64,000 nucleotides of DNA from Nitrososphaerota archaeon. Its GTDB lineage: Archaea; Thermoproteota; Nitrososphaeria; Nitrososphaerales; Nitrosopumilaceae. Positions within the stretch are counted from its first letter, which is position 1. Each line of letters begins with the position of its first letter. Below are positions 8,565 to 16,788 of the stretch, piece after piece. Below the pieces are notes generated by a model. It made no database searches. It had not been told where the DNA came from and was given only the letters and a program-made list of their open reading frames with translations. The stretch lies in contig JAJPGU010000010.1 of assembly GCA_021325615.1 (NCBI GenBank), forward strand, positions 62,001 through 126,000, in the 5' to 3' direction. A program made the translations under genes and the position numbers.

Positions 8565-8651
8565 GTAAAAAAATGGCCCTCATACAATTAATAATCCTTT
8601 AGAAGAAAGAGCCAAAACACAACTAAATACCCATGCGACATCAAAACAGTA

Positions 8652-9728
8652 TTGAGACTCGGGGTGGCACCGCCTGTAACCAGTCGTCGGGCAGTAGCCC
8701 ATGGGGGCATCTATTCCTCAGGCCTTGCCTATGACCCGAAAATACTGGATTTTAGCTCAAACGTAAACCCGCTGGGAATTCCGCGCTCGGTAAGGAGGAG
8801 TGCAGGAAAAAACACCGACCTGTTTTCAATATATCCGGACTCTGACTCGAACGCACTGAGGAAAAGGCTAGAGAGGTACACCGGAATTCCAAGCCGCCAG
8901 ATAACCGTCGGAAATGGGGCGACGGAGATAATCTATAATTTTTGCAGGGCATTTCTTCAGGGGAAAAAGGTGCTAATCCCGGCGCCCACATTTGGGGAAT
9001 ACGAGTCTGCCGCAAAACTCGAGGGCGCAAAGATATCATACTTTGAGACGATGGACCTCGACCGGGACATTGAGGAACTGTCAAGGGCCATTCCGGGCAA
9101 GCAATGCGTTTTTGTCTGCAACCCGAACAACCCGACGGGCCTTCTTGTCAAGCGAAAAAACATGGTAAGGATACTTGAGGCATCAAGGAAAAATTCCGCA
9201 CTCGTTTTTGTAGACGAGTGCTTTATCGAACTTTCGGACCCCTCCCAGAGCGTCGCTGCGGAACTCCGGCGTTTTGACAACCTGTTTGTCCTACGGTCCC
9301 TCACCAAGTCCTTTGGACTTGCAGGGCTGAGGGTTGGCTACGGCCTAGGGAGCAGGGCCATGGTGGATGTTCTAAACAGGCTCAAGATTCCATGGAACGT
9401 CAGCGGCATAGCCCAGAGCGCCGCGGTTGCGGCCCTGTCAGAACCGTCGCACCTCGAAAAGACAAGGAACCTGATAGCAAGGGAGAGGGCCTTTCTGAGG
9501 GATTCGATATCAAGAATTGGCGGGTTCCAATGCCTTGACTCGGACGCAAACTTTATGCTGGTAAGATCGGACCTGCCCGCAAGGCTGCTAAGGAAGAAAC
9601 TTTTGGGAAAAAAAATACTTGTCAGAGACTGCAGCTCCTTCCGGGGACTGGGAGGTAGGTTCGTCAGGATCGCGGTGAGGACCCGCCGCGAGAACCGGAG
9701 GCTTGTTGAAGAGATGGGAAGGGCATGA
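8652..9728 (+). CDS. cobD: L-threonine-O-3-phosphate decarboxylase (CobD type)
   Basis: 358 residues, a PLP aminotransferase fold I enzyme. It has the CobD-like N-terminal HGG (AHGGIYSSG), NPNNPTG near 155, and the PLP lysine K219 in SLTKSFGLAG. CobD makes aminopropanol phosphate, attached to cobyric acid by CbiB. HisC is the close relative, but the true hisC is at 44.7 kb and this gene leads the cobalamin operon, so CobD is preferred. Start is TTG 8652. It overlaps the next gene by 4 nt. No obvious riboswitch lies in the 87 bp before it. Confidence 0.9.
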   Translation: MRLGVAPPVTSRRAVAHGGIYSSGLAYDPKILDFSSNVNPLGIPRSVRRSAGKNTDLFSIYPDSDSNALRKRLERYTGIPSRQITVGNGATEIIYNFCRAFLQGKKVLIPAPTFGEYESAAKLEGAKISYFETMDLDRDIEELSRAIPGKQCVFVCNPNNPTGLLVKRKNMVRILEASRKNSALVFVDECFIELSDPSQSVAAELRRFDNLFVLRSLTKSFGLAGLRVGYGLGSRAMVDVLNRLKIPWNVSGIAQSAAVAALSEPSHLEKTRNLIARERAFLRDSISRIGGFQCLDSDANFMLVRSDLPARLLRKKLLGKKILVRDCSSFRGLGGRFVRIAVRTRRENRRLVEEMGRA

Positions 9729-10564
9729 CAGGCGCGCTGATGGTGCAGGGCACGTCGTCCGGGGCGGGAAAGACAACACTTGTTACGGCACTGTGCAGGA
9801 TCTTTGCCGACAAGGGGTACAGGGTGGCGCCGTTCAAATCGCAGAACATGTCCTCCTACTCTTTCCGCGGAAGGGACTTTGAGATCTCAAGGGCCCAGGC
9901 CGTGCAGGCCATTGCCGCAAGGGCTGAGATCTCGCCGCACATGAATCCGATACTGCTCAAGCCCCTTGGTGAATACAGGAGCGAGGTATTCGTCCGGGGC
10001 AGGAGGTACAAGAGCATGCACGCAGATGAATACTACAAGAAATTCGCACTGGGCAGGGGCCTTGCAGAGGCAAGAATGTCGCTTGAAAGGCTGAGAGGGG
10101 AATACGACCTGGTGATATTGGAGGGTGCAGGATCTCCGGCGGAGGTGAACATGCAGAAGTATGACATTGCCAACATGAGGATGGCAAAGGAGGCGTCGTG
10201 TCCGGTACTTCTGATCTCAGACATCGACAAGGGTGGCACGTTTGCAAGCATCATGGGAACAATGGAACTGCTGGGTAGGGACAGGAGGTTTGTTAGGGGT
10301 TTTGTTATAAACAAGTTCAGGGGCGACATAGGAATCCTGCGGCCGGGGTTTTCGTTCCTCAGGAGGAAGACCGGCAGGCCAGTCCTTGGCACGATCCCTC
10401 TGCTCAGGTTCGAGATCCCGGAGGAGGACTCGCTCCATGCAAGCCCAAAACAGGTCTCCTTTACCCCGGGATACCTGAGGCGGCTTGAAAGGGAGATAGA
10501 GCATTTAAGTCGAGCCGTCAAATCAAGTCTTGACATGAAGGCGATAGGTGCCCTCCTGAAATGA
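9725..10564 (+). CDS. cobQ: Cobyric acid synthase CobQ lacking the glutaminase domain
   Basis: 279 residues; CobQ is usually near 480-500. The dethiobiotin-synthetase-like ATPase domain is complete: P-loop GTSSGAGKTT (9-18), LVILEGAGSPAEVNM near 135-149 and VINKFRGDIGILRPG near 194-208. The C-terminal triad-type glutamine amidotransferase domain is absent. The protein ends in a short helical tail and the next cob gene starts 4 nt before its stop, so no separate glutaminase fits between. Either ammonia is used directly, another subunit supplies it, or the ATPase has a shifted role. Operon position argues for a working gene rather than decay. Confidence 0.85.
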   Translation: MTGALMVQGTSSGAGKTTLVTALCRIFADKGYRVAPFKSQNMSSYSFRGRDFEISRAQAVQAIAARAEISPHMNPILLKPLGEYRSEVFVRGRRYKSMHADEYYKKFALGRGLAEARMSLERLRGEYDLVILEGAGSPAEVNMQKYDIANMRMAKEASCPVLLISDIDKGGTFASIMGTMELLGRDRRFVRGFVINKFRGDIGILRPGFSFLRRKTGRPVLGTIPLLRFEIPEEDSLHASPKQVSFTPGYLRRLEREIEHLSRAVKSSLDMKAIGALLK

Positions 10565-11550
10565 TGGTTCTTCTTGTACTGGCGGCTATGGCTGCGCTTG
10601 CCCTTGACCTTGCCCTTGGGGACCCAGGCAGCAGGTGGCATCCCACGGCATGGGTGGGGGCTCTAATAGCAAGGCTGGCGCCACGGGCAAGGTGCGCAAG
10701 CCCCCGGGTGGAAAAACTCCGCGGTACTGCGGTACTTGTAGCAGTGGCCGCACCCGTGGCATTTCTGGCATACCTTGCGGGCCACTCGCTGTCATACCTT
10801 TGGAGCCTTGACCTTGGTCCTTCAAGGATGCTGGTCCTTGCCGCCTCGGCCTTTGCGGCGGGGCTCTTGCTCAAGACAACCATCGCAGTCAGGGGCATGC
10901 AGGAGCATACGTCCAAGGTAATGGCGTCGCTTGCAAGCGGCGACCTTGAGGGTGCAAGGTCGAACCTTGCGTTGATAGTAAAGAGGCCTACGAGGAATTT
11001 GGACAGGCAACATGTCATATCTGCGACCCTTGAGAGCATTAGCGAAAACATCGTTGATGGAATAACCGGGCCGCTCTTCTACTTTGCATTCTTCGGGCTT
11101 GCGGGGGCCTTTGTCTACAGGACAGTCAACACCGCAGACTCTATGGTAGGTTACAGGAATGACCTGTTCAGAAACATCGGGTGGTTCTCCGCTAGGTGCG
11201 ACACCATCCTGAACTTTGTCCCGGCAAGGCTTACAAGCTTGGTAATGGTACTTGCAGGGATGGCGGTAGGGTGCGACTGGCGGCGCTCGGTCCAAGTCAT
11301 GAGGAGGGACGGGCCTAGGACGGAGAGCGCAAACGCGGGCTACCCAATGGCCACGATGGCGGGGGCGCTTGGGGTGAGATTTGAAAAACTCGACAGCTAT
11401 GCGCTCGGTGACGGGGATGTGGAGTTTGCCGAGGAGCACTTTGGCAAGGCGATCTCCATGATGAAGGCTACTGCGGTCCTCTTTGTCGCGCTGTTTACCG
11501 TTCCAGTCATAGTGGCACTGTCGATCTTGGGTTGGTGGGGGCTTGCTTAA
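10561..11550 (+). CDS. cbiB: Adenosylcobinamide-phosphate synthase
   Basis: 329 residues, an integral membrane protein of the CbiB/CobD-Pseudomonas family. It shows the N-terminal signature LALGDPGSRWHPTAWVG (about 17-33), the motif HVISATLESISENIVDG near 157-173 and hydrophobic segments at both ends. It joins aminopropanol phosphate to adenosylcobyric acid. It overlaps cobQ by 4 nt and cobS by 8 nt, so the operon is strongly coupled. Confidence 0.93.
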   Translation: MMVLLVLAAMAALALDLALGDPGSRWHPTAWVGALIARLAPRARCASPRVEKLRGTAVLVAVAAPVAFLAYLAGHSLSYLWSLDLGPSRMLVLAASAFAAGLLLKTTIAVRGMQEHTSKVMASLASGDLEGARSNLALIVKRPTRNLDRQHVISATLESISENIVDGITGPLFYFAFFGLAGAFVYRTVNTADSMVGYRNDLFRNIGWFSARCDTILNFVPARLTSLVMVLAGMAVGCDWRRSVQVMRRDGPRTESANAGYPMATMAGALGVRFEKLDSYALGDGDVEFAEEHFGKAISMMKATAVLFVALFTVPVIVALSILGWWGLA

Positions 11551-12268
11551 GGGAATTTCATCCGTGGTATCATTCCTTACAATCATCCCTTCGAGGGGGG
11601 CAGAGCTTGACGTTGTTGCAAAAAACATGTACCTCTTCCCCGTGGCGGGCGCAATAATCGGGCTTCTCATAGGAGGGGCGGGATGGGGGCTATCCCTTTA
11701 TGTCCAGCCGCTGGTCGTGGGCCTTGTCCTGACCGCGGCCCTTGTCATAGCAACTGGCGTGCACCACACCGACGCCTTGTGCGACTTTGCCGACGGGATG
11801 ATGGCAAAGGGCACCAAGGAGAAGAAGCTCAAGGCGATGCGCGACCCGGCAGTGGGATCAGCCGGGGTCGTAACAGTGGTTCTATATGTAGCCGGAATGA
11901 TACTTTCACTTTCAATGATGAAGGGCCTCGTCATGCTTGAGGCGGTACTTGTAAGCGAGATGATGGCCAAGTTTTCCATGGTACTACAGGCAAACAGGGG
12001 GGCATCCGCGTGGGAAGGGCTAAGCTCGCCCTTTACCCAGCAAATGAAGAACCCTGCCAAGCTTGCCGCTGCCGCAGCCATGGCAATAGTCCCCGCGGTG
12101 GTTCTTGGCGGGATCACGGGCATCATAGTGGTCGGTGCCACGGTGGGCCTGTCGTTCCTGCTCCTTGCGGTATCGAACAGGAGTTTTGGCGGGGTTTCAG
12201 GTGACGTCTTTGGTGCGAGCAACGAGCTTGTCAGGCTTGTATCGCTTTTGATCTTTGCATCAAGATGA
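11543..12268 (+). CDS. cobS: Adenosylcobinamide-GDP ribazoletransferase (cobalamin synthase)
   Basis: 241 residues, a polytopic membrane protein. It has the N-terminal FLTIIPS and the aspartate-rich HHTDALCDFADGMMAKG (74-90; D77, D81, D84), the CobS metal and substrate site. CobS joins the nucleotide base to adenosylcobinamide-GDP at the membrane, the final or next-to-final step. The start is TTG 11543, inside the end of cbiB, and it overlaps cobY by 4 nt. Confidence 0.92.
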   Translation: MLKGISSVVSFLTIIPSRGAELDVVAKNMYLFPVAGAIIGLLIGGAGWGLSLYVQPLVVGLVLTAALVIATGVHHTDALCDFADGMMAKGTKEKKLKAMRDPAVGSAGVVTVVLYVAGMILSLSMMKGLVMLEAVLVSEMMAKFSMVLQANRGASAWEGLSSPFTQQMKNPAKLAAAAAMAIVPAVVLGGITGIIVVGATVGLSFLLLAVSNRSFGGVSGDVFGASNELVRLVSLLIFASR

Positions 12269-12849
12269 TAGGGCTCGTAATGTGTGGCGGCAAGGGAACG
12301 AGGATGGCAGGGGAAGGGGAGAAGCTGCTCCTCCGGTACAGGAAGCCGCTCGTGCAGCACGTCGTATCGGCACTCGAGGAGTCAAGCTGCTTCTCAAGGG
12401 TGGTGTGCGCGACGAGCAAGAATGCCCCAAGGACGGCCGAGTTTGTGGGGGGACTGGGGGTGGAGGTGGTGGAGACTGCGGGAGGCGGATATGTACGGGA
12501 TCTCTCGGAAGCACTCAAGGGCCTCGCCGAGGAGGTGTTCGTGGTTTCAGGAGACCTTGCGCTCCTTGACGCCGATATTGTAAAGACAATTGTTGGAATG
12601 CACGACGCATCGCACGCTTGGACAAGCGTCCTTGTATCAAAAGGGTTCCTTGACTCGCTTGGCCTGCGCGCGGAATTCCTGGTGCGCCACGGGGAAACAC
12701 AGTGTGCCTACACTGGAATATCAATTGTTGATCCAAAAAGGGTGGGCGGAAACGGACACGTGGAGGAGGATTACATCCTGATTGACGACAAGCGTGTGGC
12801 GTTCAACTTAAACACAAAGGAGGATTATGACCTACTCGGCGCTGCCTAG
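12265..12849 (+). CDS. cobY: GTP:adenosylcobinamide-phosphate guanylyltransferase (CobY)
   Basis: 194 residues, the archaeal non-orthologous replacement of CobU. The nucleotidyltransferase loop LVMCGGKGTRM is at 4-14 and the metal-binding VVSGDLALLD near 93-102. It activates adenosylcobinamide phosphate with GTP for CobS. It ends the cob operon; its last 18 nt overlap the convergent S27e gene. Confidence 0.92.
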   Translation: MIGLVMCGGKGTRMAGEGEKLLLRYRKPLVQHVVSALEESSCFSRVVCATSKNAPRTAEFVGGLGVEVVETAGGGYVRDLSEALKGLAEEVFVVSGDLALLDADIVKTIVGMHDASHAWTSVLVSKGFLDSLGLRAEFLVRHGETQCAYTGISIVDPKRVGGNGHVEEDYILIDDKRVAFNLNTKEDYDLLGAA

Positions 12850-13029
12850 TACCTTGCCGTTTATCTTTGCAATAGAACCAGTTGGCTCTGCCAGCGTGTT
12901 ACCGCATGCCTTGCAGGCAACCGTTGTGGAAACATGGGAGAATACGATGCTCTCTTCTCCGCATTCCTTGCACTGGACCCTCTGGAACTTGCTTCCAGGC
13001 CTTGGGATGAGAATTTGTGCCTTTTTCAT
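12832..13029 (-). CDS. rps27e: 30S ribosomal protein S27e
   Basis: 65 residues with one C4 zinc ribbon: C20, C23, C39 and C42 (VQCKECG and VACKACGNTL), followed by the typical LAEPTG. Length and order match archaeal S27e. It overlaps the L44e gene by 4 nt, the common archaeal L44e-S27e pair, and runs 18 nt into cobY from the opposite strand. Confidence 0.96.
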   Translation of the reverse strand: MKKAQILIPRPGSKFQRVQCKECGEESIVFSHVSTTVACKACGNTLAEPTGSIAKINGKVLGSAE

Positions 13030-13307
13030 TGTGCTACCAACTCCAACTTTCTTAGCCTAATCCCTGCCACGTTAAATTTCTTTTTGCACTCGGGGCAGAG
13101 TAGTATGGGCGTCATCTTCTTGGTGGTCTTGGCGGGCTTGGCAAGCTTTGGGAACTTTTGCCCTCCGTAACCCTTCTTGTCCTCGGCGTGCCTTCGCTCG
13201 CCTATTGCAGAGCCCCGCCTCTTTCCCGCCTTGTACAAGGAGACCTTCTGAAGCGTATGCTTCTTGCACTTGGGGCAATACCTTCTGATCTCCTTGGGCA
13301 TGTTCAT
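13026..13307 (-). CDS. rpl44e: 50S ribosomal protein L44e
   Basis: 93 residues with zinc-ligand cysteines C11/C14 (YCPKCKKHT) and C71/C74 (LLCPECKKKF) around a basic linker. This is the archaeal L44e, located near the tRNA E site. A second ATG at codon 3 could be the start. A TATA box (TTTAAATTA on the minus strand, about 13329-13337) is about 25 bp from the start, so the pair probably has a leaderless or very short-leader mRNA. Confidence 0.96.
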   Translation of the reverse strand: MNMPKEIRRYCPKCKKHTLQKVSLYKAGKRRGSAIGERRHAEDKKGYGGQKFPKLAKPAKTTKKMTPILLCPECKKKFNVAGIRLRKLELVAQ

Positions 13308-13410
13308 AAGGAGATTCCGACCCTGACCGTAATTTAAAGGTGCCAGAAATTTCTTGTCAGTGTTGCCCTACTCCGGCACCGGGGCATAGCTCACGCAATA
13401 ACCCAGGCCC

Positions 13411-13587
13411 TCAGACCGGGGATGCGGAGGAAGTCTTGGAATCCCCATGAAAACTTCCACACGCGGGACAGAGATTGTCTTCAAGAACGGAAAGTAAATT
13501 CCAAGCATGAACGGGATTGCGGGCAAGCAGGCGACGCCGCAACTTTGGCAAGCCTTCGGGGAAGGTAATGTCTACGGCATGTTCCAT
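13411..13587 (-). CDS. Possible small protein with a CxxC motif
   Basis: 58 codons from ATG 13587 to a stop at 13411. It begins MEHAVDITFPEGLPKL and has CPACGSFHG near residues 43-51. Against it, arginine is mostly CGN here while the neighbours favour AGG, there is no clear TATA box at the right distance and I recognise no family. The frame stays open further upstream, into the adjacent gene. This is a weak call that fills an otherwise empty 350-bp gap. Confidence 0.22.
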   Translation of the reverse strand: MEHAVDITFPEGLPKLRRRLLARNPVHAWNLLSVLEDNLCPACGSFHGDSKTSSASPV

Positions 13588-13629
13588 ATGGGACCTGCGG
13601 CAGCTTGCGGCATGTCCATTTTGACATCG

Positions 13630-13639
13630 CTTTAATACC
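13630..13639 (+). promoter_or_regulatory. TATA box for adenine deaminase
   Basis: CTTTAATACC is about 25 bp before GTG 13661 and fixes that start as the 5' end of a leaderless mRNA. Confidence 0.5.
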
Positions 13640-13660
13640 GTAACTACCAAGAGTAGTTTT

Positions 13661-15430
13661 GTGAAGGCAAGCTCCCTTGCAGCAATGTTGGGTCCGCTAA
13701 ACCAGGTTGCAATGGGGGAGAAAAAGGCGGACCTTGTTTTGAAAAACTGCAGGCTTGTCAACGTTTACTCAAGGGAGATAATACCGCATACCCATGTTGC
13801 AATATTCAGGGACAGGATTGCATACGTCGGAAGGGACGCGTCGCATACTGTCGGGCAAAAGACGGCAGTCATAGACTTGGAGGAAAAGTTTGTGACGCCG
13901 GGATTTGCTGACCCGCACATTCACATGGACCAGTTTGTCATGCCGTCAGAACTTGCAAGGCATGCCCTTCTTTGCGGGACGACCTCGCTGTTCTCAGATC
14001 CGATAGACATCGTAAGCGTCTGCGGATACCGGGGGTTCAGGGAGTTTGCAAGGCTGACGGAGGCCCTGCCGCTCCGGGTCTTTCACATGGTTCCGGGGGG
14101 CCTTCCGGTAGACAGGAAGTTCAGCCATGCAAGGACGATGTCAAGGGCGGAGCAGAGAAACGCGTTGAAGATGGATGGCGTCCTCGGGATGGGCGAGGTC
14201 TTCTCGTGGACCAAGGTTACCGGCAGGGACGCGGAGACCATGGGGAACCTGAGGCAGGTGCTGGAGGCGGGAGGGATCATAAACGGCCACACTGCAGGGG
14301 CCGGCGACCGGAAGCTTAACGCCTACATCGCATCGGGGATCTTTTCATGCCACGAGCCAATCGACTATGACCAGCTTATCGAGAGGGTGAGGCTTGGGAT
14401 GTGGGTGATGATGAGGGAGGGTTCCATAAGGCGGGACCTTGAAAGGATGGTTCCAAGCATACTTTCACACAAGCCGTACCTTGACAGGCTCATGTTCTGC
14501 ACTGACGGCGTGACCCCCAAGGACCTGCTGGAGTTCGGACTCATCGACCACTGCATACGCAAGTCGGTCTCGCTTGGAATGGAACTCATCGACGCAATAA
14601 CAATCGCATCTCGCAACTGCTTCCAGTATTACGGGATGGGGGACGACCTGGGCGGGATAGCCCCTGGAAAACTTGCGGACATTCTTGTATTTGACGATCT
14701 GGCCAAGGCCCGGCCTGACAAGGTCTTTGTCGGGGGCAGGCTTGTTGTCGCGCACGGAAGCCCGGTATTCAGTGGCCCAAGGCCCGCCCTGCCGGGCTGG
14801 GTAACAAACACCGTGAGGGTTGGCAGGAGGCTGGCTCCCGGAGACTTTGTGGTGCGGGGAAAAGGGGAGGCGGCAAACGCGACGGTAATCAGGATGGATA
14901 CTGAAATAATAACAAGGAGGGACTCGGAGCAGCTACGCGTGGTGGACGGCAACGTCATTGCGTCGCGCGACAAGGACGTCTGGAAGGTGGCCGCGATAGA
15001 CAGGACATATGGTTCGGGAAAAAGGTGCGTCGGGTTCCTGAAGAACCTTGGGGCAGACATCGGGGCATTTGCCTCCACGCAGAGCTTCCATGAAAACGAT
15101 CTTATCGTCATAGGGTCCGACGAGCGTGAGATGGCCCTTGTTGCAAACGAGCTCCTGCGGACCCGGGGAGGCATGGCAGCGTCCCGAGGGGGGAAGATCC
15201 TTGCAAGGGTGGCGATGCCGTTTGCCGGGCTTGCCTCGCGCGATTCTGCGGAGGATGTCGCATCGGGGATAAGGGAATTTGATGACAGGATTGTCGAGGC
15301 AGGGTGCAGGTTCGGCCAGCCCCACCTGATACCGCTCTTCCTTCCCTTCCTTGCACTGCCGGAGGTCAGGATACTTTACAGCGGGATCGTCGACGTAAAG
15401 AACAGGAAGTACCTCGACGTTATCACCTGA
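13661..15430 (+). CDS. ade: Adenine deaminase
   Basis: 589 residues, matching the roughly 580-residue Ade family of the amidohydrolase superfamily. The metal motif PGFADPHIHMD is at 80-90 (H86, H88), followed by GEVFSWTKV, INGHTAGAGD and ASGIFSCHEP. CTDGVTPKDLL replaces the more common TDD..P form. It hydrolyses adenine to hypoxanthine and ammonia for purine salvage. In the same window GuaA and GuaB carry IMP on to GMP. Start GTG 13661 follows a TATA box at leaderless spacing. Confidence 0.9.
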   Translation: MKASSLAAMLGPLNQVAMGEKKADLVLKNCRLVNVYSREIIPHTHVAIFRDRIAYVGRDASHTVGQKTAVIDLEEKFVTPGFADPHIHMDQFVMPSELARHALLCGTTSLFSDPIDIVSVCGYRGFREFARLTEALPLRVFHMVPGGLPVDRKFSHARTMSRAEQRNALKMDGVLGMGEVFSWTKVTGRDAETMGNLRQVLEAGGIINGHTAGAGDRKLNAYIASGIFSCHEPIDYDQLIERVRLGMWVMMREGSIRRDLERMVPSILSHKPYLDRLMFCTDGVTPKDLLEFGLIDHCIRKSVSLGMELIDAITIASRNCFQYYGMGDDLGGIAPGKLADILVFDDLAKARPDKVFVGGRLVVAHGSPVFSGPRPALPGWVTNTVRVGRRLAPGDFVVRGKGEAANATVIRMDTEIITRRDSEQLRVVDGNVIASRDKDVWKVAAIDRTYGSGKRCVGFLKNLGADIGAFASTQSFHENDLIVIGSDEREMALVANELLRTRGGMAASRGGKILARVAMPFAGLASRDSAEDVASGIREFDDRIVEAGCRFGQPHLIPLFLPFLALPEVRILYSGIVDVKNRKYLDVIT

Positions 15431-15499
15431 CAAGCTGCAAAACTGCAATTTTGTTATAGAACTATTTGGAGCAATTACTTTAAGCCGGATACGCCTACC

Positions 15500-15733
15500 A
15501 TGGGTGTGGAAAGCGCACAAGGCTTGGTAAGTAAGGGATCATTTCTTGTGGACAACGGCAGGTACGAGGAGGCGCTAGAGTTCTTTGAGCAAGCCCTGCT
15601 GCTCAGGCCCAATGACCCGGACATACTCAACAAAAAGGGCGTAGCCCTGAGGAGCCTCGGGCGGTACGACGAGGCAGTAAGATGTTTTACCAAGTCGCTT
15701 GAGATCCTTCCAAGGGATCTTGCGGCATCATAG
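15500..15733 (+). CDS. Small TPR protein
   Basis: 77 residues containing two tetratricopeptide repeats (GRYEEALEFFEQALLLRP and GRYDEAVRCFTKSLEILP). It is a protein-protein interaction module without a catalytic domain. A TATA-like ACTTTAAG lies about 20 bp before ATG 15500. It overlaps the convergent endonuclease V gene by 6 nt. Partner unknown. Confidence 0.75.
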   Translation: MGVESAQGLVSKGSFLVDNGRYEEALEFFEQALLLRPNDPDILNKKGVALRSLGRYDEAVRCFTKSLEILPRDLAAS

Positions 15734-16363
15734 GTTTTTTGGGACGACGCGTTTGGGAGCCCGTTTTTTCGAGTACATGTCGGCAAGCCTTAGCGGCTCG
15801 GGCAGCCACTGTCCCCTTGCGATGAGCGAGGATGCAAGCCTTGAGGCAGTACCTAGCGAGATCTTGTTGCCAATGCTGACAAATATCTTCCTGCCTTCCC
15901 TTCCACTGATCACCTTTGCAACGGTCCTGCCCCCCAGAATTACCGAGTCCTTTTTCTCCGTCCCGCAAAGAAGGCTTTTTGCTACGCCAACGGTAGGCTT
16001 GTCAAGCATGACGCCCAGGTAGCACGCAAGCCCGAACCTCCTTGGATGCAGCTGGCCGTTTCCATCAACGAGCAGGACGTCAAACCCGGTCTTTAGGAGG
16101 CCTAGAGCGGACATGGCAGGCCCTGCCTCCCTCAACATCATGAGGCCTGGAACGTACGGGACTTTGACCTTGGTAGTCGAAGTGACATGCTCGAGAACCT
16201 CCAGCGTCGCCGCGTCCATCACGACGGCAGCCGCGTTTGCCAGGCCTTCCCTGTATGACACGTCCACAGCGCAGACAGTCCGGATGGATTTTAGCGAGTC
16301 CCGCGTTACAACGGTGGGCGCAAGCCTCCTTTGGAGTTTTACTGCTTCGGTATAGCGGGACAT
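15728..16363 (-). CDS. nfi: Endonuclease V
   Basis: 211 residues. Motifs are CAVDVSY (31-36; catalytic D34), YVPGLMMLREAGP (70-82, with the catalytic Glu79) and LLVDGNGQLHPRRFG (97-111, D100). The enzyme nicks DNA, or RNA in some lineages, one base 3' of deoxyinosine, starting repair of deaminated adenine. It is 9 nt downstream of a stand-alone RAM-domain gene on the same strand, probably one transcript. Confidence 0.94.
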   Translation of the reverse strand: MSRYTEAVKLQRRLAPTVVTRDSLKSIRTVCAVDVSYREGLANAAAVVMDAATLEVLEHVTSTTKVKVPYVPGLMMLREAGPAMSALGLLKTGFDVLLVDGNGQLHPRRFGLACYLGVMLDKPTVGVAKSLLCGTEKKDSVILGGRTVAKVISGREGRKIFVSIGNKISLGTASRLASSLIARGQWLPEPLRLADMYSKKRAPKRVVPKNL

Positions 16364-16372
16364 GGGCCACCC

Positions 16373-16621
16373 TCAGTCGTCAACGGTGCCGCCCTGTCCA
16401 CTGATTGCCGTAAAGGTGGTCGTGCTTGTTACGGGCGTGATATCCCTGACCCTTGTCAGGGTCTCGTGCAGGTCCGACTCCGTACCTGCCGAGACCTTTA
16501 TGAACAAATCATACCGGCCCATGATGCCGTTTACCTCGGAAACATTCTTGATGCCACGGATCTTTGAAATTGCATCCTTTTCCTGGCCGGGAATGCAGGT
16601 TGCAAAAATATAGGCGATCAA
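16373..16621 (-). CDS. Stand-alone Lrp/AsnC RAM ligand-binding domain protein
   Basis: 82 residues that match only the RAM (ACT-like) effector domain of Lrp/AsnC regulators: IMGRYDLFIKVSAGTES corresponds to the core GxxDxxxxV strand. No helix-turn-helix is present. Such proteins may modify the oligomers of full-length Lrp proteins or bind an amino acid on their own. Start is TTG 16621. A second copy of this type is at 38285-38515 and a full-length Lrp at 6955-7413. Confidence 0.82.
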   Translation of the reverse strand: MIAYIFATCIPGQEKDAISKIRGIKNVSEVNGIMGRYDLFIKVSAGTESDLHETLTRVRDITPVTSTTTFTAISGQGGTVDD

Positions 16622-16745
16622 CGGTTAATATAGAAAAAAATGCAATAAAAACAATTTTTAGCCAAAAAGGCCTTCCAGCGGGGCGCAATCCCTGAAAGGT
16701 CGGGCGGGAGCGCCGCCAAGGACCCTTCGTATGCAACGGCAGAAG

Positions 16746-16754
16746 CTATTAAAA
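16746..16754 (+). promoter_or_regulatory. TATA box for the thermosome gene
   Basis: CTATTAAAA is about 38 bp before TTG 16789, leaving a short leader that carries GAGGAAAA, a ribosome binding site at good spacing. This gene therefore differs from the leaderless neighbours. Confidence 0.5.
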
Positions 16755-16788
16755 GGGGAAATTAAACAACGAATTCGAGGAAAACATT

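Larger units (their letters stand above)
13308..13660. other. Intergenic region between L44e and adenine deaminase
   Basis: 353 bp. It contains the L44e promoter (13329-13337, minus) and the ade TATA box (CTTTAATACC, about 13630-13639, plus). In between I see one weak small reading frame (13411-13587, minus). I checked for SRP and RNase P RNA signatures and did not find convincing ones. Confidence 0.5.

Noticed and set aside
8565-8651. Cobalamin riboswitch upstream of the cob operon
   Set aside because: The space is only 87 bp, AT-rich and lacks B12-box-like sequence.
12832-12849. Overlapping ends of convergent genes (also ubiD/ctaB, TPR/nfi, 35303 gene/pheA) as a regulatory device
   Set aside because: Short tail-to-tail overlaps are common in compact archaeal genomes and need no special explanation.
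13320-13650. Structured RNA (RNase P or SRP) in the gap between L44e and ade
   Set aside because: GGAGGAAGTC looked like a conserved RNase P element, but the other conserved regions and the SRP helix 8 signature were not found.
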